From: Centropristis striata
Lineage: Eukaryota > Chordata > Actinopteri > Perciformes > Serranidae
Direction of reading: 5' to 3'
NCBI RefSeq assembly: GCF_030273125.1
Contig: NC_081526.1
Coordinates: 27,772,659-27,836,658 of the forward strand
DNA: 64,000 bases
Shown: positions 36,816 through 49,495 of the stretch, one piece after another
Position numbering within the stretch: the first letter of the stretch is position 1
How the letters are laid out: every line of letters starts with the position of its first letter
Program-made: the position numbers and the translations under genes
The notes under the pieces: generated by a model
What the model saw: the letters and a program-made list of their open reading frames with translations, nothing else
What the model was told of the DNA's origin: nothing
Databases searched by the model: none

Positions 36816-39800
36816 TAAATATGACATAAAGCTACATACATTTCAAGCACTCAAGTAAGACAGTGGTTAAAGGAAAAAAATACATAGATGTCATTAATTA
36901 TACAAATTATATACACTTTAAATGCTGTTGATAAAAAGACAGACAAAGACAAAGCAGCTACCCCACTGGGTGCTACGCCATTACTCAAGGTCCAAAATGA
37001 GTCACAGGCTTGTGTCTGGTGGGTCACCACATGAACTGTATGATTCAATAGGCCTGTGTCCCACGATGAGACTGTATTTCCCAAATATAGGTGCCAGATT
37101 GAAAAACTCAAGGAAACTTGATGAAAAACAAATCCTCCGCACACTGCTCATCTGCTTTATTTACAAAACTGACAGACTGCTGGCCAATCATTTCTCAATA
37201 AAATTAACTATATTTATGCTGTGACGCCAGTATAAATCTCCCTGACTGTTAAGATGTCTAAAATGCCCATAAATTGCCCTACATGTGGGATGAAGTCTTT
37301 GATTCTAGGGGCAGACTAAGTAATGACTTGGGAGTCATTAGATGAAGAAGTTAGTGCTGACCCGCTTTGAGGGGGAAGGCCATGTGCTGGAGCTAAATAA
37401 TAGGGTGAGGTCCACTCCCAGATCAGGTGAATGACTGGTTGTCACTTTGGAGGATCAAGAGAAAATCATTTGGTAAATGATCCGCGCTTCGAACACACAC
37501 ACACACACACACACACGGTCACACACATTTGCATGAAAGCAACAGTTTCAGCACAGTCATAACATGCTGAGAGAAAATGAGGAAATCTCTATAGTTATGT
37601 TAATTGAGTCATTTTCTCTGCCAAGATTACCAATCTGGTAAAAATAGATAGCACCCTCTCCTTTCGCTACAGGGAAAATTACAGGCATTTTGGCTGCACT
37701 CTATGATAACTCGGCATGATCATTCCTAGAGTGCAGCATTATAATTCCTAAAATGTTCTTATAAACATTTGAAACCAGGTGATTTTACACAAACTTTCTC
37801 ATTAGTGTTTCCAGTAAAGCCCCTGCAGCTGCTCTATGACATGCAGCACTTCAAGAAGCTGCACACAGTTGCAGGCCGTCTCACTTATTTGAAAATGTTA
37901 CGGGAACAAGAGCCTTGAGTTACGGTAAGTGTTTGTGTGTGCCTGTGTTGAGTCACCAGTCAGGTCAAAAGTCAAATGAGGTCCCCCCCGCCGACGGGAG
38001 CGGCGACCTTTTTTCCTTTATTCCCCGAGCTTCTTGTGTGGCGCCTGTGATTGCATACATCGGAGGAATGGATTGAGAAAATAAAAGTTCATTTTGAAGC
38101 CTTATCATCTGGGTGTTTAACAGCCCCTCACTCGCAGACAGGAGTCGGCTGTAATGACACAATTGTATCCAGATGATGGTGATGGGGGGGAAGATCTCTT
38201 TAAAGTCTTTTCTTCCAGGAACTTTTTTTTAAACTTGCTTTTACAAATGCACACATAGACCTGACAAATTGGCTTGGTGCTTCTGATTGAGATAAGCATC
38301 GCTATTATTAGCTTTCACCATCTGTCGACTAAACAGTGTGCATGCTACAACATTAGGGTGTCCAGACTCTCATTAGCAACAAGTATGTCTTTAAACTTAG
38401 GTTTATCCTGTGGATTAATTTGTGTAAATTCTAGGGATGGGAATAATGAATCGATGATCGATCAATGGTTGTTAAGAATTTGGTTGATAACGTGGAATTT
38501 TTAATTGTTCTGTGTGTTTTTTAATTTTATCTATGACTGCGTATCAGTACTCACTGAACTGAAACACGGCCGAGCGTTCAGTTCTATGGTCATACATCAA
38601 TAAGCCAATGAGCTGAGAATTAAGTTGGATAAAGCTACAGTTTGCTGAAAGTTGTAATAACAATTATAAAACACACAGAAATACAAGAGTGTTAATTTGA
38701 GCAAAACTAGCTTACTGTATCAAACCTTGCTAGCATGAATTACTAAGTTTAAGTTTTCACCAAAACGTATTTAAACACAAAACACATTTAAATATGAAGA
38801 TTACTGTGAAAACTAACCTCATGCCTCTTCGGGGCTAAAACGTAAAACATTGACTTTATCTTAACAATATAACCTCACTTGAGTTTGTTTGACGATCAAC
38901 AGGAAGTCTCTTTTTGTCCTTTCAAAATAAAAGTGTCCATTATATGTATGTATGTATGTATGTATGTGTGTGTGTGTGTGTGTGTATATATCTTTCTTCT
39001 CTTTTATTTTGTATGCATGTTTTTATACATACTGGAGTTATAAAAACAAAATAGGAAAGAAATAAGTGTATCAAACAGAAAAAGACAGCTAGCAAAATCA
39101 ATGAACTTTCCTTTGCCAGGAGTGGATGAAGGATAAAGCATTAGTTGCTTTCCATCTTTAATACTCCACTGCTCGTTGTTTGTTACTGCAAAACTGTAAC
39201 CGGTTTATATGGAAGTCTAGATGGAAGTTAGCCTGCTATGGTCACAGTTCTTTGCAATGGCAACGGTACGAAAAATGTCTGTGTTGATTTGAACGGTAAA
39301 GTCCATTCTATTCATTCAATTTCTATGGGGGACACCTCATCACAAAGGCACTTTCTGTGAGTCTATTTGCTGTGTTTCTTCGGCTGACCTTAAATCTAAC
39401 CTTAACCTGATTTTTTATGTGGTCTAAAGGTTTCAAACCATAACACAATTAGCTAAAGTTGTTTTGTTGCCTGAATGGAGCCTGAACACATGATGAAGAG
39501 TTGAAAATGTGAACAATTTAAAATGCAGACATAAATTCCCTTCACACATGGGGAACATAATCTGACATTTTCTCTTTCAGACTTGATTCATCATTTCACA
39601 ACTTATTTTGACACCGTGGGACTGAGAGAATCATGCTGTCTTCTACTGAAAAACAAATTTTTGCACTAACTTGGAGTAAAACGCACCAGCCACAGGCCAG
39701 CCATCTAGCGTAATTTCCATCTTTTCTCATTTTCTCCTGTTATTTTGAACTCTAAATCACTGCACTGGAAAGAAGAACAAAGCTGACTGTCTGTGAAATA

Positions 39801-40487
39801 TACAGTCACTGGTTATCATGATGTTTTTTTGGTCTTGGATCTGTGTGAGGGTTGGTTACGGTTGAAATCAGGGCCATTCATTGCCATAGCAACCATACAA
39901 GACAGAGACGCTGGTGAAAATGTGATCATGGCTGTGTGTGAGTGTGTGTGCACATGTGGTATCATGGGAAGGTTTTATCGAGCGGACTAGAGGTCCAGAC
40001 TGAGGGGTGAGACGCTGACAACTTGGTCAATATTTCCATTAAGTCAACGGTTACTTCACTCCACACTGGCCTGACATTAAGCTACCATCGGTGCAGTGTG
40101 GCTTTGTTCCTGGAGAGCTGCCAGCTAACAGAGACAGATATACCTAAATATATCCAGGGAAATGTAATTATTTCTACTTAACAACTATATATAGCAGAAA
40201 TATGCATACTAATTAGACTATACATGACTGCTTCACCTAAAGAGCTGGAAAACAGTACTGTTTTGAATGGATAATGTCTGCTTCATGTGTGTATTTTAGA
40301 TATTTCAATGTCCAGAAATATTATTTTGGATATATTATAATCATTCACCATTACAAACATTAGTTAAATGCACAATATGTAATTTTCTAGGGGTCTCTCA
40401 ATCAAAACATTAACATAAGAAAGAGTTTGGTGACATGTTATAGTAGCAAAGGATGGGAGTTAATATTGTAGTAAACGTCTCCCAGTT
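36816..40487. other. intergenic, possible regulatory islands
   Basis: Bases 37300-37480 and 37960-38200 are non-repetitive, less AT-rich and contain homeobox-like TAAT and ATTA words; they may be conserved non-coding elements (inference). Microsatellites are (CA)n at about 37495-37516 and (TATG)n(TG)n at 38944-38990. No exon supported. Confidence 0.35.
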
Positions 40488-40499
40488 AGGATTCCTTCA

Positions 40500-40628
40500 T
40501 TCATTCATTCATTCATTACCATTAACCGCTTATCCGCAATCGGGTCGCGGGGGGCTGGAGCCTATCCCAGCTGTCATTGGGCGAGAGGCGGGGTACACCC
40601 TGGACAGGTCGCCAGACTATCGCAGGGC
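40500..40628 (-). mobile_element. retroposon fragment with ATTC tail and 12-bp TSD
   Basis: Flanked by a perfect 12-base duplication AGGATTCCTTCA at 40488-40499 and 40629-40640. A (TCAT/ATTC)n run at the left would be the 3' tail of a minus-strand retroposon. The body contains AACCGCTTATCCGCAATCGG and ACACCCTGGACAGGTCGCCA, a very common fish interspersed repeat (recalled). Non-coding. Confidence 0.75.
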
Positions 40629-41127
40629 AGGATTCCTTCAGTGTTCATTGTTTAGGAGATATTTACTGAGAGCCCAATTATCCTCAGTGGTCCTGTCCTC
40701 TCCAAAACAAATGGATGCAATGATTAAAACCAGTAAAATGGAGAAAAGGGAGTTTCAAGTTTAAAAAAATGTGTTTTTCAAAAGGATCGCACGAAGGAGC
40801 TGTGCACCAAGCTGCAGGTAACGTTTGCTCAGCTTGCAACTTAAGATCTAGGGTGTAATGACTAAAGTTCTTATGATATAAAGTTAAAACTACCCAAGAT
40901 CTAAACAGTGTGTTGTAAAAAGAAAACGGTCTAAAAGTGAATAAACCAATCAACACAGCTTCTGGTAGTCAACCACAATTCATTGACCAGTGACCAAATG
41001 AAACAAACATTACAGATTTCCCTAAGTTTGAAAATTGTTGCAAACTACAAATGCTCAACTCAAAAAGGTACATAACATCGATCCTGTCTTTTCCAATTTT
41101 TTGAATGCAGGAAAGTTCCATATTATG

Positions 41128-41320
41128 CAACCCAAATTCCAAAAATATGAGACTATTAGATAAAACAGAACGAAATTATTTGTATATCCTTTGCAACCTA
41201 CATTCAATTAAATACAGTGCAAATATATACTCATATACATTCTGAATTTGATGTATTCTCTTTTTATTTTCATTTTACAGAGCATCCCAATTTTTGGTGG
41301 GAATTGGGTGACCTTTAACA
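41128..41320. mobile_element. mariner-type MITE with CAACCC..ATTCCAAAA ends
   Basis: Left end GCAACCCAAATTCCAAAAAT, right end ATCCCAATTTTTGGTGGGAATTGGG, with AT-rich sequence between. It matches a common fish MITE whose ends read CAACCCCAATTCCAAAA (recalled). Ends are diverged. Confidence 0.5.
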
Positions 41321-44300
41321 TTGAGTTGTGATTTTCAGTTGAGCTCATTTTTTTTCCTTTATCTCTTAATTTTTTCCTACACTCTGCACTTCACTGTAAA
41401 AAAGTAGAAATATTGTAATAAATTAAATAATGAAAATAAAATGTAAGGAATACTATCAGGAAACCCTTGTGATTTATGTCTTAAAATACAATTACCTAAA
41501 GAAAAACAATAATAATCGTGTATATTTGTCAACATAACCTATTTTAAGCACTACATGTGGGGCTCAAATTAATAAATAAACTACATATTAAAGATAGACG
41601 ATGTCTAAAATAACTGTATCATGTGTATTATATGTAGTTGTCCACAGGACATCTACATTTGCCCCAAGGCAGCACCTGCATGTTATTGGCTCCATAAAGC
41701 CACTATTAACACCCTGCCACCATCAGCAGGTAATTTACTGCTTTAATTACAGACAGAAAGAATACCAGAAAGAGTTTATAACCACTCTAATAGGTATGAC
41801 CCCTGCAGGTCCTTTACAGGGTCAAACAGGGTCACCATCACTCTTCACTAAATGGGTTCAGGGCCTGGGAATCTGAAGCTGATGCAAGGCTTCAGAGGTT
41901 TGAGTTTGACGTGCTTTAAACATCTGCAGAAGATAAATGTAATACTTAACAATTATGCTCTTCTATAATAAATAAAAAAAATAATCTTAATCATTACTGG
42001 GACTTAAAAGAAGGTAAAGATGCATTGACTTCCTTGTAGGGAGTAAATTAAACGTTTACCTGAAGTTTTATGATTTTTCATACTGAACAGAAAAATTAAA
42101 TTAGTACATAAACAAAAATGAGTAATTCATATAAAATTCAGATAATGTATATATCTGAATTTAACATACTATAAACATGAATAGAAATGCCAGGAGGTGA
42201 ATTATAAAATTTGTCAAATTTGCATTGCAGTGCTTCTGTTACTAAGTCAACACATAGAAGTACAACACAGCAGCAGAAACAGCTGCAGAATGTACAAAAC
42301 AACATCAGTAAACATTTGAAAAATGGTATTTAATGCCTGTCTTTTATGACGATTCAAATTCTAGCTGCATTCCTTTCCCACGGCATTTTTTTTAGATTTC
42401 CAAAAATTTCTAAAAAAACAACCAAAACCACAATAACATTAACCAGATTTCAGCCAGCAACATATCTTAGTTGAAAAAACATTATTGGTCTGAACCCCTG
42501 CATGGTTCCATATGTCTCTGGTCGGCCCGAGCATGCATCTGTTTGTGTGTGTTTATGTGGTTTGGGAGTGTATTTGCATATACACAGTTAAAAGTGTCAT
42601 CTGTGTGTGTTGTACTTGCATATTCGTGTTACATTTATGTTGCAAAAGGCTCACAGGCGTGTGTGTGTTTGTGCTGGTGAGTGGATGCTGTGGGTGAGCA
42701 GGGTGGGGTTAAAAGACCCTGATGTGGTTGCCTCTGCGCTACTTCAACACATGGTGCCGGGGGCATGAGGCTCCACGCATCACCAAGAATGTCTGGGAAT
42801 CTCTGTGTGTGTATGTGTGTGTGTGTGTACAGTATGATTTCTGATGGGCCAATGTGGCCATACTGATCATTATGTATTTGTGTGCCATGACTATGGCTTG
42901 GGAATATTTGCCTCCATACAAGGAACAGCTGCCCTGCTAACCCCCAATGGTACACCGCCATCAGTATCAATCTTTCTGGGAATGGATCTCTCTTTCACTG
43001 CATGCATATGGATTTGCCTCATGTCTTCATGTGTTTCTCTTCTGTTTTATGTTTTATACACTACATTTCAGTGCTGCTGCACAATTGGTCTACACACAAC
43101 AGAAAGTGGTAAATAGACATTAATTATAAGAAAATAATCGAATGCACAACATCTGCATTGCTACATGAGGTGGGATAATATCGCAGACTGTGATGCCTTC
43201 AGGACATACACTTACCAAAACTGTGTCTGTGTCCTGTGAGAAATCTGCACAGTAATGTCTCACAACATTAGTGATTTGATTTCACTTGGTTATATTTTAT
43301 TCCTTTGTTTTCCCCTTTGTTTAGCTGTGTTTTTCCCCATGTAGCAACAGTATGACTCAAGTCCAGCTTGAGTTCATTGTGGAAGAGTTGGGTATGACAT
43401 CCCTTGGTACTGTATAATCCCTGGATGACTGCTTTTTGCCCCTGAAACCCAACACATTGTCTGTTTTATTAGGTTAACTTGTCTCCTTTTTCTTTAAAGT
43501 TTAATAAGTTTTGAATATTTCAAATGCAAACCCTCGCTTTGGTGAGCCTTTTGTAACACAAATGTAACATGAATGAACAGAAATGTACAACACACGCATA
43601 TGAGACTTGTGTATGTGTATACATGCAAATACACCCACAAACCACATAAGAAGAAAATAAATACTTTAATAACTAATGGAGATGTGCCGTTTTTGAGCAA
43701 AGATCTACATAACAGCTGTCGTCTCTGTGTTGTAAAAATACGCTGCGTTACCACAGACCAGCAGGACAGACTGACTGATACTGAGGAGCATTAGTCATCC
43801 ATAGTGGATGGAAACTAAACACATTCAAAATGCAACTTAGTAAAACATGACTTTCAGTTAAAGGAATACTTCTCATCCTGTGTTACCTTGAATTCTTGAA
43901 AACTTTGAATTTCTTGCATGTAAAAACAGAAAAAAAAATCTTGACAAATTAAAATAGGGGCTGCATTTATAAGAGCAAAACTACATCAAAACATTGTTAA
44001 ATGTCATATACCATCAATCTCATTTATCTCGTCATACACTCGATGCATACATCCAAACACATGCATTTATGCTAAAACCTTCCTATTTAAAACACTTTAT
44101 ATACATTAATATGCTTCTGCAGGCCTGCGACGACCGAAATGACCACATTTTCCATCCTGATATAGGTCATTTTATATCTCAATGGCAATATATATCACCA
44201 TATAGCATGTTTATATTTAATAAGCACATGGTAAAGCCTATTTTTGTTTTGCATCTATGGTTCACTCCAGCTTTGCTCCCACGTTCAAGGATCAGAAGGT

Positions 44301-44344
44301 AAAGCATGGCCCAAATCATGTAATTATTGCTGTAATGCAGTCCG
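41321..44344. other. intergenic, nothing recognised
   Basis: AT-rich. GT-rich stretches at 42540-42690 and 42800-42830 generate cysteine/valine chance frames. No exon or RNA gene supported. Confidence 0.35.
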
Positions 44345-44534
44345 GCTGCTTGTTTTTCCACATTGCGACTGAAAAGTTGGGAATTTTCCATGGGAATTAA
44401 CTACAATGTATGGGAATAAACGGGAATAAACCAGGAATTTACAAAATTGGAGGTTAGTCCTTAACAGGGAACTTAAATTGATTTAGGGAAAATATATTTT
44501 AGCAAGTTCATGTGCAAGTATACTTGACTATCTC

Positions 44535-44586
<52 letters not shown>

Positions 44587-44845
44587 AATGTTTTGTTGTT
44601 CAATGAAAGCATAGATTGGTCAATAAAATAATAAAAACTTGATAAAGTTCTACTTACAAATACATCTGTTGAAATGTCATGGTTTTCAATTGCATTATTT
44701 TGCATGGATGTCTGCTTGTGACAAAACAAAATGTTTATATTTACACTTTGGATATGATACAGTTTGTTGAAATTACCCCCAATGCCATTAGAAAGTTTCC
44801 AATTTGGAATATTTCCTAAATTCACCCCTTTGCAACCCTACGTAC
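44345..44845. mobile_element. degenerate hAT-like repeat with GT tract
   Basis: Left GGGAATTTTCCATGGGAATT and right TTCCAATTTGGAATATTTCC followed by CACCCCTTTGCAACCCT look like inverted ends of an old element. A (GT)n tract at 44537-44582 lies inside. No clear duplication. Confidence 0.35.
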
Positions 44846-47800
44846 AATTCCTCCAGATAATGACAAAGCGTTTTCAATTGTAAGGTGTTTAGCAAAAGTG
44901 CATGTGCTTGGGAATTAGTGAGTGTATGGCTGGATAAATAAGACTTGAATTTCACTGTGAAGGCATGAGGGGGAAAAGGTTTTCTTCAAGAATTCAAGGT
45001 AACACAGTGTAAGCAATTGATTTACAAATAATCATTCTGCAGGTGAAGAATTCCTTTCAGCATTTGACTACATCCTGCTCTTCAGTGAGCTAATACACAG
45101 CACATTACAGTGTGGTAGGCTATCACAGAGCAGTCCCATTCCTGACTGTGAATACATGTTTGTGCACTGTTTGGTCAGGCCTTAAGGCATGACAGCATGA
45201 TGTACACAACACAAATTGAAGTTACTGTATGTGAACGAAGGCAAAGAGCACGCTTTAATGAGAAACTCCACATTGCTGCAGCCAAGCTCGTAGTTGGTAG
45301 GACTTATATACCATTTCCAAAATAACTTTGTTAAGTGTCGTGGTATCATATATCTGTTTCACAACACACAACTCAGTAAATTGTGGCTATGACACATGTC
45401 GAGGTTCTCCACGCGGTTCCGTGGCGGTTCCCCGAGCGGTTCCTTGAGCGGTTCTCGTGGTGTTCGCTTCTCCAAGCAGCTGCACAGAATCGGGGCCAAT
45501 CCGCTGCTGACTTGACTGTTCTGCTTCCAGGAGGCAACCAACCCAGGCAAATGGAGTTCAGCTTTTCCAGGGATCTCGGGCTCCCGGGATCAAACATCGC
45601 TGCTAACAGGCGGCCCCGGCAGGCAGGCAGCGGTCACCACAGCACCGGCCCCTGGGCCAGAGGGAAACACCCTCCCTGTGGCTTCCCTCTCCTGACAAAT
45701 ATTAAAGACCTGGCCTTCCCCTTTGGCCAGATCTGCTCTCCTTTATTTGCGTGCCATTTTATGGTGATGTAAATTTTTAAAAAATCAATATAACCTTGCA
45801 CTTGATCATTTGTGTTTAATATCTAAGAATCAACATAATGCAATCTGTTAAAACACTTTCAGTCACTTATTTGAATTTTCTTTTTCCATTTGAAGCTTCC
45901 AAACTGTTTGCAATGATTTCTGTTAAATTCTCATATTTTAAAGTTTTCTATCATCAGCTACAAGTAGGTGCCCTCTTGTCCCTTGTGTAGGTATCCCTCC
46001 TTCTCTTTGCTCTGCTTCGGTCTCTTCCCTCCCTCTTCTTCCCTGACAGGGTTATGGGATTAGTAGCTGATTCTTCAAAGGCAAGGCCATATGCGTGCAG
46101 ATTTACTACAAACACACAGGGATAATTGCACAGAGGCCAAAGGATTTACACTCCAACAACCTGGAATCACAGGACACTTCACTGACTGCCGTTAAAATGT
46201 CATTGTTACTATTTGCCGGCTTGACAGAAACCTGCATGTAGCACTTTGTTCATTGTTCAAGTTAAGACTAATTTTCTCTCTGAATCATTATATGACTCAT
46301 AGAACATGTGTGTGGCAACTCCCTCCTTCTCTTCATCCCCCAAAGAAAAATATACTAATTACACAATTTAGCCGCAGTGCACTTAGGTGCTGAAGTGTAA
46401 CAAAGAGGCATTAAATACTAATAAATCATCATTGTCGGTTTAAGGGGTTATATTGAGCGTGGAGGAGGCATGTGGGAGGGAGTGGCGTAATGGAGTGATG
46501 TGAAGAGGTTCCCTTGTGTCTTTTGCAGTCTGTCACCAGGTGATGTTTTAGTTCATTCAACTTCACCTTCACTTACAGTGGCTTGGGTATAATAAAGACT
46601 TGTGTAAACAATCATGGAATGGAAAAGAAGGGAAGAGAGAGACAGAAAGGGAGAGGTGAGAAGAGGAAGGTGAGGAGAGTTCATGAAGAAGGTTGCCTTT
46701 GTGAGAGTGTTTTTTTTAAGGATAGTAAGAGCGGCAGAGAGGGAGAGAAGCTAAATGAAAAAAAAGGAAAAGAAGTGCCACAAAGTTTGAAAGTCGAGCT
46801 CATTTTCTCCTCTTGCGGAAGAAGACATCTGGAGAGCAGGTGTTAGAGCCAGCTGTGGTAGAAAGAGTGGGAGAGTATAGGGAGGTGCTCCCTCTACAGG
46901 TCACCCAGAGGTACTACAGCTGGGTGTTGAAGACAGGGACAGGCCAAGACATGCCCAAGCAAGGAGCGCTGAATCCAGTGACTGATCCAAGGCCAAAGCC
47001 ATGGAGTCAACATGGGGGAACACCAAATCACAATTTTAAATCTAATTTCCTGCCATTCTAAAATATTTAAAAATTCTGGCTGACAATAAGTTGCCCTCAA
47101 CAACTCATGGGAACAATATATATATTATGGAAAGCTGAGAGTAGCATATGCTCCTAATGCATGGGCTGTTAACTAACTAACTCAGGGGGTCCCAAACTTT
47201 GCCATGCCAAAAAGGACCCCCATATAGCATTAGCCTCTGGCAGGGACTGTCTTGTTGCAATTTTTTTTTTAATTACATGCACATTATGATGGATGGTGAA
47301 ATATCAAAAATCAGTCTTTCTTCTGTTATAAACATTCCTTGTCATCTCCATCTTAATATTCAACAGTAAGATTACCAGTAAACATATTTTCTTTTAGTAT
47401 TCTTCTCTTCTGTGAGGCCTATTTATTTATTTATTTATTTATTACATTCAGTGTCTCTTGTTATAAAAGATATATATTTGACACCGTGCCCCTAACTTTG
47501 CAAACTTTCTGACAGGAATTAAGAATAAAACTATGAGACGATAACCATTCATTCACTCGCCATTGCTATAACACTTAACACAAACTAACAATCACAATAG
47601 TGTTATTGGGACAGCACAGTTTATGTTCCCACAGAAGTAAGATGTGACTACAAGCTGTATGTTATCATGTTTAGGCTTTGTAACTCATAGATGCGCACCT
47701 GTAAGAACAACACTCACAGGCATTGTGTATAACAAACATCGTATGGGCATGACACAGCTGTTGACCTGTCCATGTCATAGGTAACTGGCCAATAGAATTC

Positions 47801-47995
47801 GGTTGTGTGTAAGTCCAATCTGTAGATGAAATGTAAAATATTACAGAAATCGGAGCTCATTCTGACTGGTATCCCCCAAGAGCTTTGTCAGTCTGAGTCC
47901 AGCACTACAACTACAACTTTACCTATACCAATAAAGCCTTCATTGCAACCAGTCTTTTTTTTTTCCAGTTTTGTTTACTCTTGTGATAAGTTTTG
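44846..47995. other. intergenic, GC-richer islands
   Basis: Bases 45395-45760 are GC- and CpG-richer than the flanks and contain a 12-bp-period tandem (45413-45459). Bases 46030-46470 are non-repetitive and AT-moderate, with TATGACTCATAG (AP-1-like) and several TAAT words. Both could be conserved non-coding elements (inference). The 129-codon frame at 45383-45772 has no recognisable domain. A diverged hAT-like end is at 47185-47230. No gene is supported. Confidence 0.35.
45413..45459. repeat. 12-bp tandem repeat, GCGGTTCC core
   Basis: Four near-tandem units starting at 45413, 45424, 45436 and 45448 read GCGGTTCCGTG, GCGGTTCCCCGA, GCGGTTCCTTGA and GCGGTTCTCGTG. A weaker GAGGTTCTCCAC precedes them at 45401. 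The unit is CpG-containing and unlike the AT-rich surroundings. Confidence 0.8.
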
Positions 47996-48387
47996 CAATA
48001 TGCAATATGCAATATGGACCAAAAGTCATATCCCAATATATTTAGTCTGAATATCAATATACAATATATATCCCGATATTTTTATCGCAAAGTGAGAGCA
48101 AATGTTCAGTCAAAGCCAAATATGACATGTCACAAGTAGTTTTATTGAAACTGTTTATTTAAGTGAACATAAATACTGTATAACAACTGTAGTACCTTTT
48201 AAAAAAAAAAAATCAAAGCTCCATAAAGTGCACATTTAAATAAAAACTATATCACAAATAAAAATAACCCATGAAATAAAATAGGCCAGTCCTTTTCCGA
48301 AATAAATATATTTATATGAGATGAAAATAATAACGAACATTACGAAAAAACTTAATATGACAAACCCTAGTAAGGGCAGCATTTATA

Positions 48388-48934
48388 TAGCCTGGGTATA
48401 CCCATACTGCCTTGCACGCTCGAATTTCATTTCGAACCTCCAGGCAGTCTGGCAACCAGGGAGGTTTCTTAGCCCTGTTTTAGGGATCCAATCACAGAGC
48501 GGGGAGGGACGGCAAGACGATGACGCGTACTACTCGGCAGACGGAAGCTTGTAGTTTTCTTACGGATCCAACATGGCTGCTGCAGACGCGAAAATCTCTT
48601 TAGCTGTAGAAGGTGTTTTAAATAGTTTAGAGCGAAAGTTGAAAGGCGAAAGGTCTCTCGGCGGCTCCGCTGTCCCCCATCTCGTAGCGAGATCGCCAGC
48701 GTTACGGTAGCGGGGCTAATAGTGGTAGCGTTACGCTACCATTACGGCGTTACTGTACCCTACGAGCCGGGGGACAGCGGAGCTGCCGAGAGACCCGCAG
48801 CAGCTTGTTTATTGCCCATAAAATCAGTGGATGTGTGTGGTTGAATGACATGAGGGGGAATAAAGCGTGAAAATAAATAATCTTGCAGAAAGCGAGAACT
48901 GGAGAAGCAAAGCAGCAAACAACACTCTCTCACA

Positions 48935-48983
<49 letters not shown>

Positions 48984-49189
48984 CCAACATCAATTTCTGA
49001 TGCTCTACTACATCATCTGGTATAACTGATACGATTGGCTAAGAGCTACCAACAGACGATTTTGATAGACATTCTAAGCGCCCAATAAACGGCTCTGGAG
49101 GATCGTCAACCACGCCTCCTCTACAGAGAAATGAACGGCTGGTTTCCAGACTAATCTCATTTGTGATTAGTCTGGTGTTAGCCAGGCTA
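48388..49189 (+). mobile_element. TAGCCTGG-ended transposon, copy B
   Basis: Starts TAGCCTGGGTATACCCATAC and ends GTTAGCCAGGCTA. A perfect 9-base duplication gcatttata flanks it (48379-48387 and 49190-49198); because of shared bases the duplication could be counted as 9-11. The paralogous hAT copy at 33 kb has one gcatttata at the same place, so the empty site is visible. The body aligns with copy A, including a start codon at 48573, the (CA)n tract (48936-48982) and a perfect 11-bp-stem hairpin at 49146-49175. The helicase frame is disrupted by an inverted segment. Confidence 0.85.
48573..48660 (+). pseudogene. RecQ-like helicase 5' remnant, copy B
   Basis: Opens with an initiator ATG at 48573 and residues MAAADAKISLAVEGVLNSLE, clearly related to the N-terminus in copy A (MAAPDVKLSFDLADGVLNSL). 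The match is lost soon after and the Walker A segment is absent, replaced by rearranged inverted sequence. It can only be a remnant. Confidence 0.55.
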
Positions 49190-49495
49190 GCATTTATATA
49201 TAAAGAAAGAAAAAAATTGAACTATATTGATATATGCGATATGGTCTAATTCCATCTCAGATTTAAAAATATATGAATATATCTTTTGTATCAATATATC
49301 GCCCAGCCCTAATTCATTTACATGCTTGTTTTCTGTGACAGTGATGGTAGTTTCCCACAACAGTACAGCAACAGCTTCTGTTGGGGCATCGCAACACACA
49401 GAATTGCAGCACACTGCAACGCTAGAACTAGTAGTATTAATAATGGCAGTTTGTTAAGTTTATTTATTATTATTACATTTGCTAACAATTATTAA

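Larger units (their letters stand above)
48005..49310. mobile_element. hAT TAGGGCTGGGCG family, copy 2, interrupted
   Basis: Shares with copy 1 (32827-33166) the AAAAGTCATATCCC block, the CTCCATAAAGTGCACATTTA block, ATATGACAAACCCTAG and the right end ATATCGCCCAGCCCT at 49296-49310. It also contains about 130 bases (48085-48215) absent from copy 1. The expected left TIR is not intact, the start being replaced by a CAATATG tandem. A second transposon is inserted at 48388-49189. Confidence 0.75.

Noticed and set aside
45383..45772. 129-codon open frame
   Set aside because: No domain, overlapping open frames on the other strand, and openness explained by high GC and the 12-bp tandem.
46583..47061. 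Lysine/glutamate-rich frames
   Set aside because: Caused by a purine-rich GGGAAAG-type tract; no domain or splice evidence.
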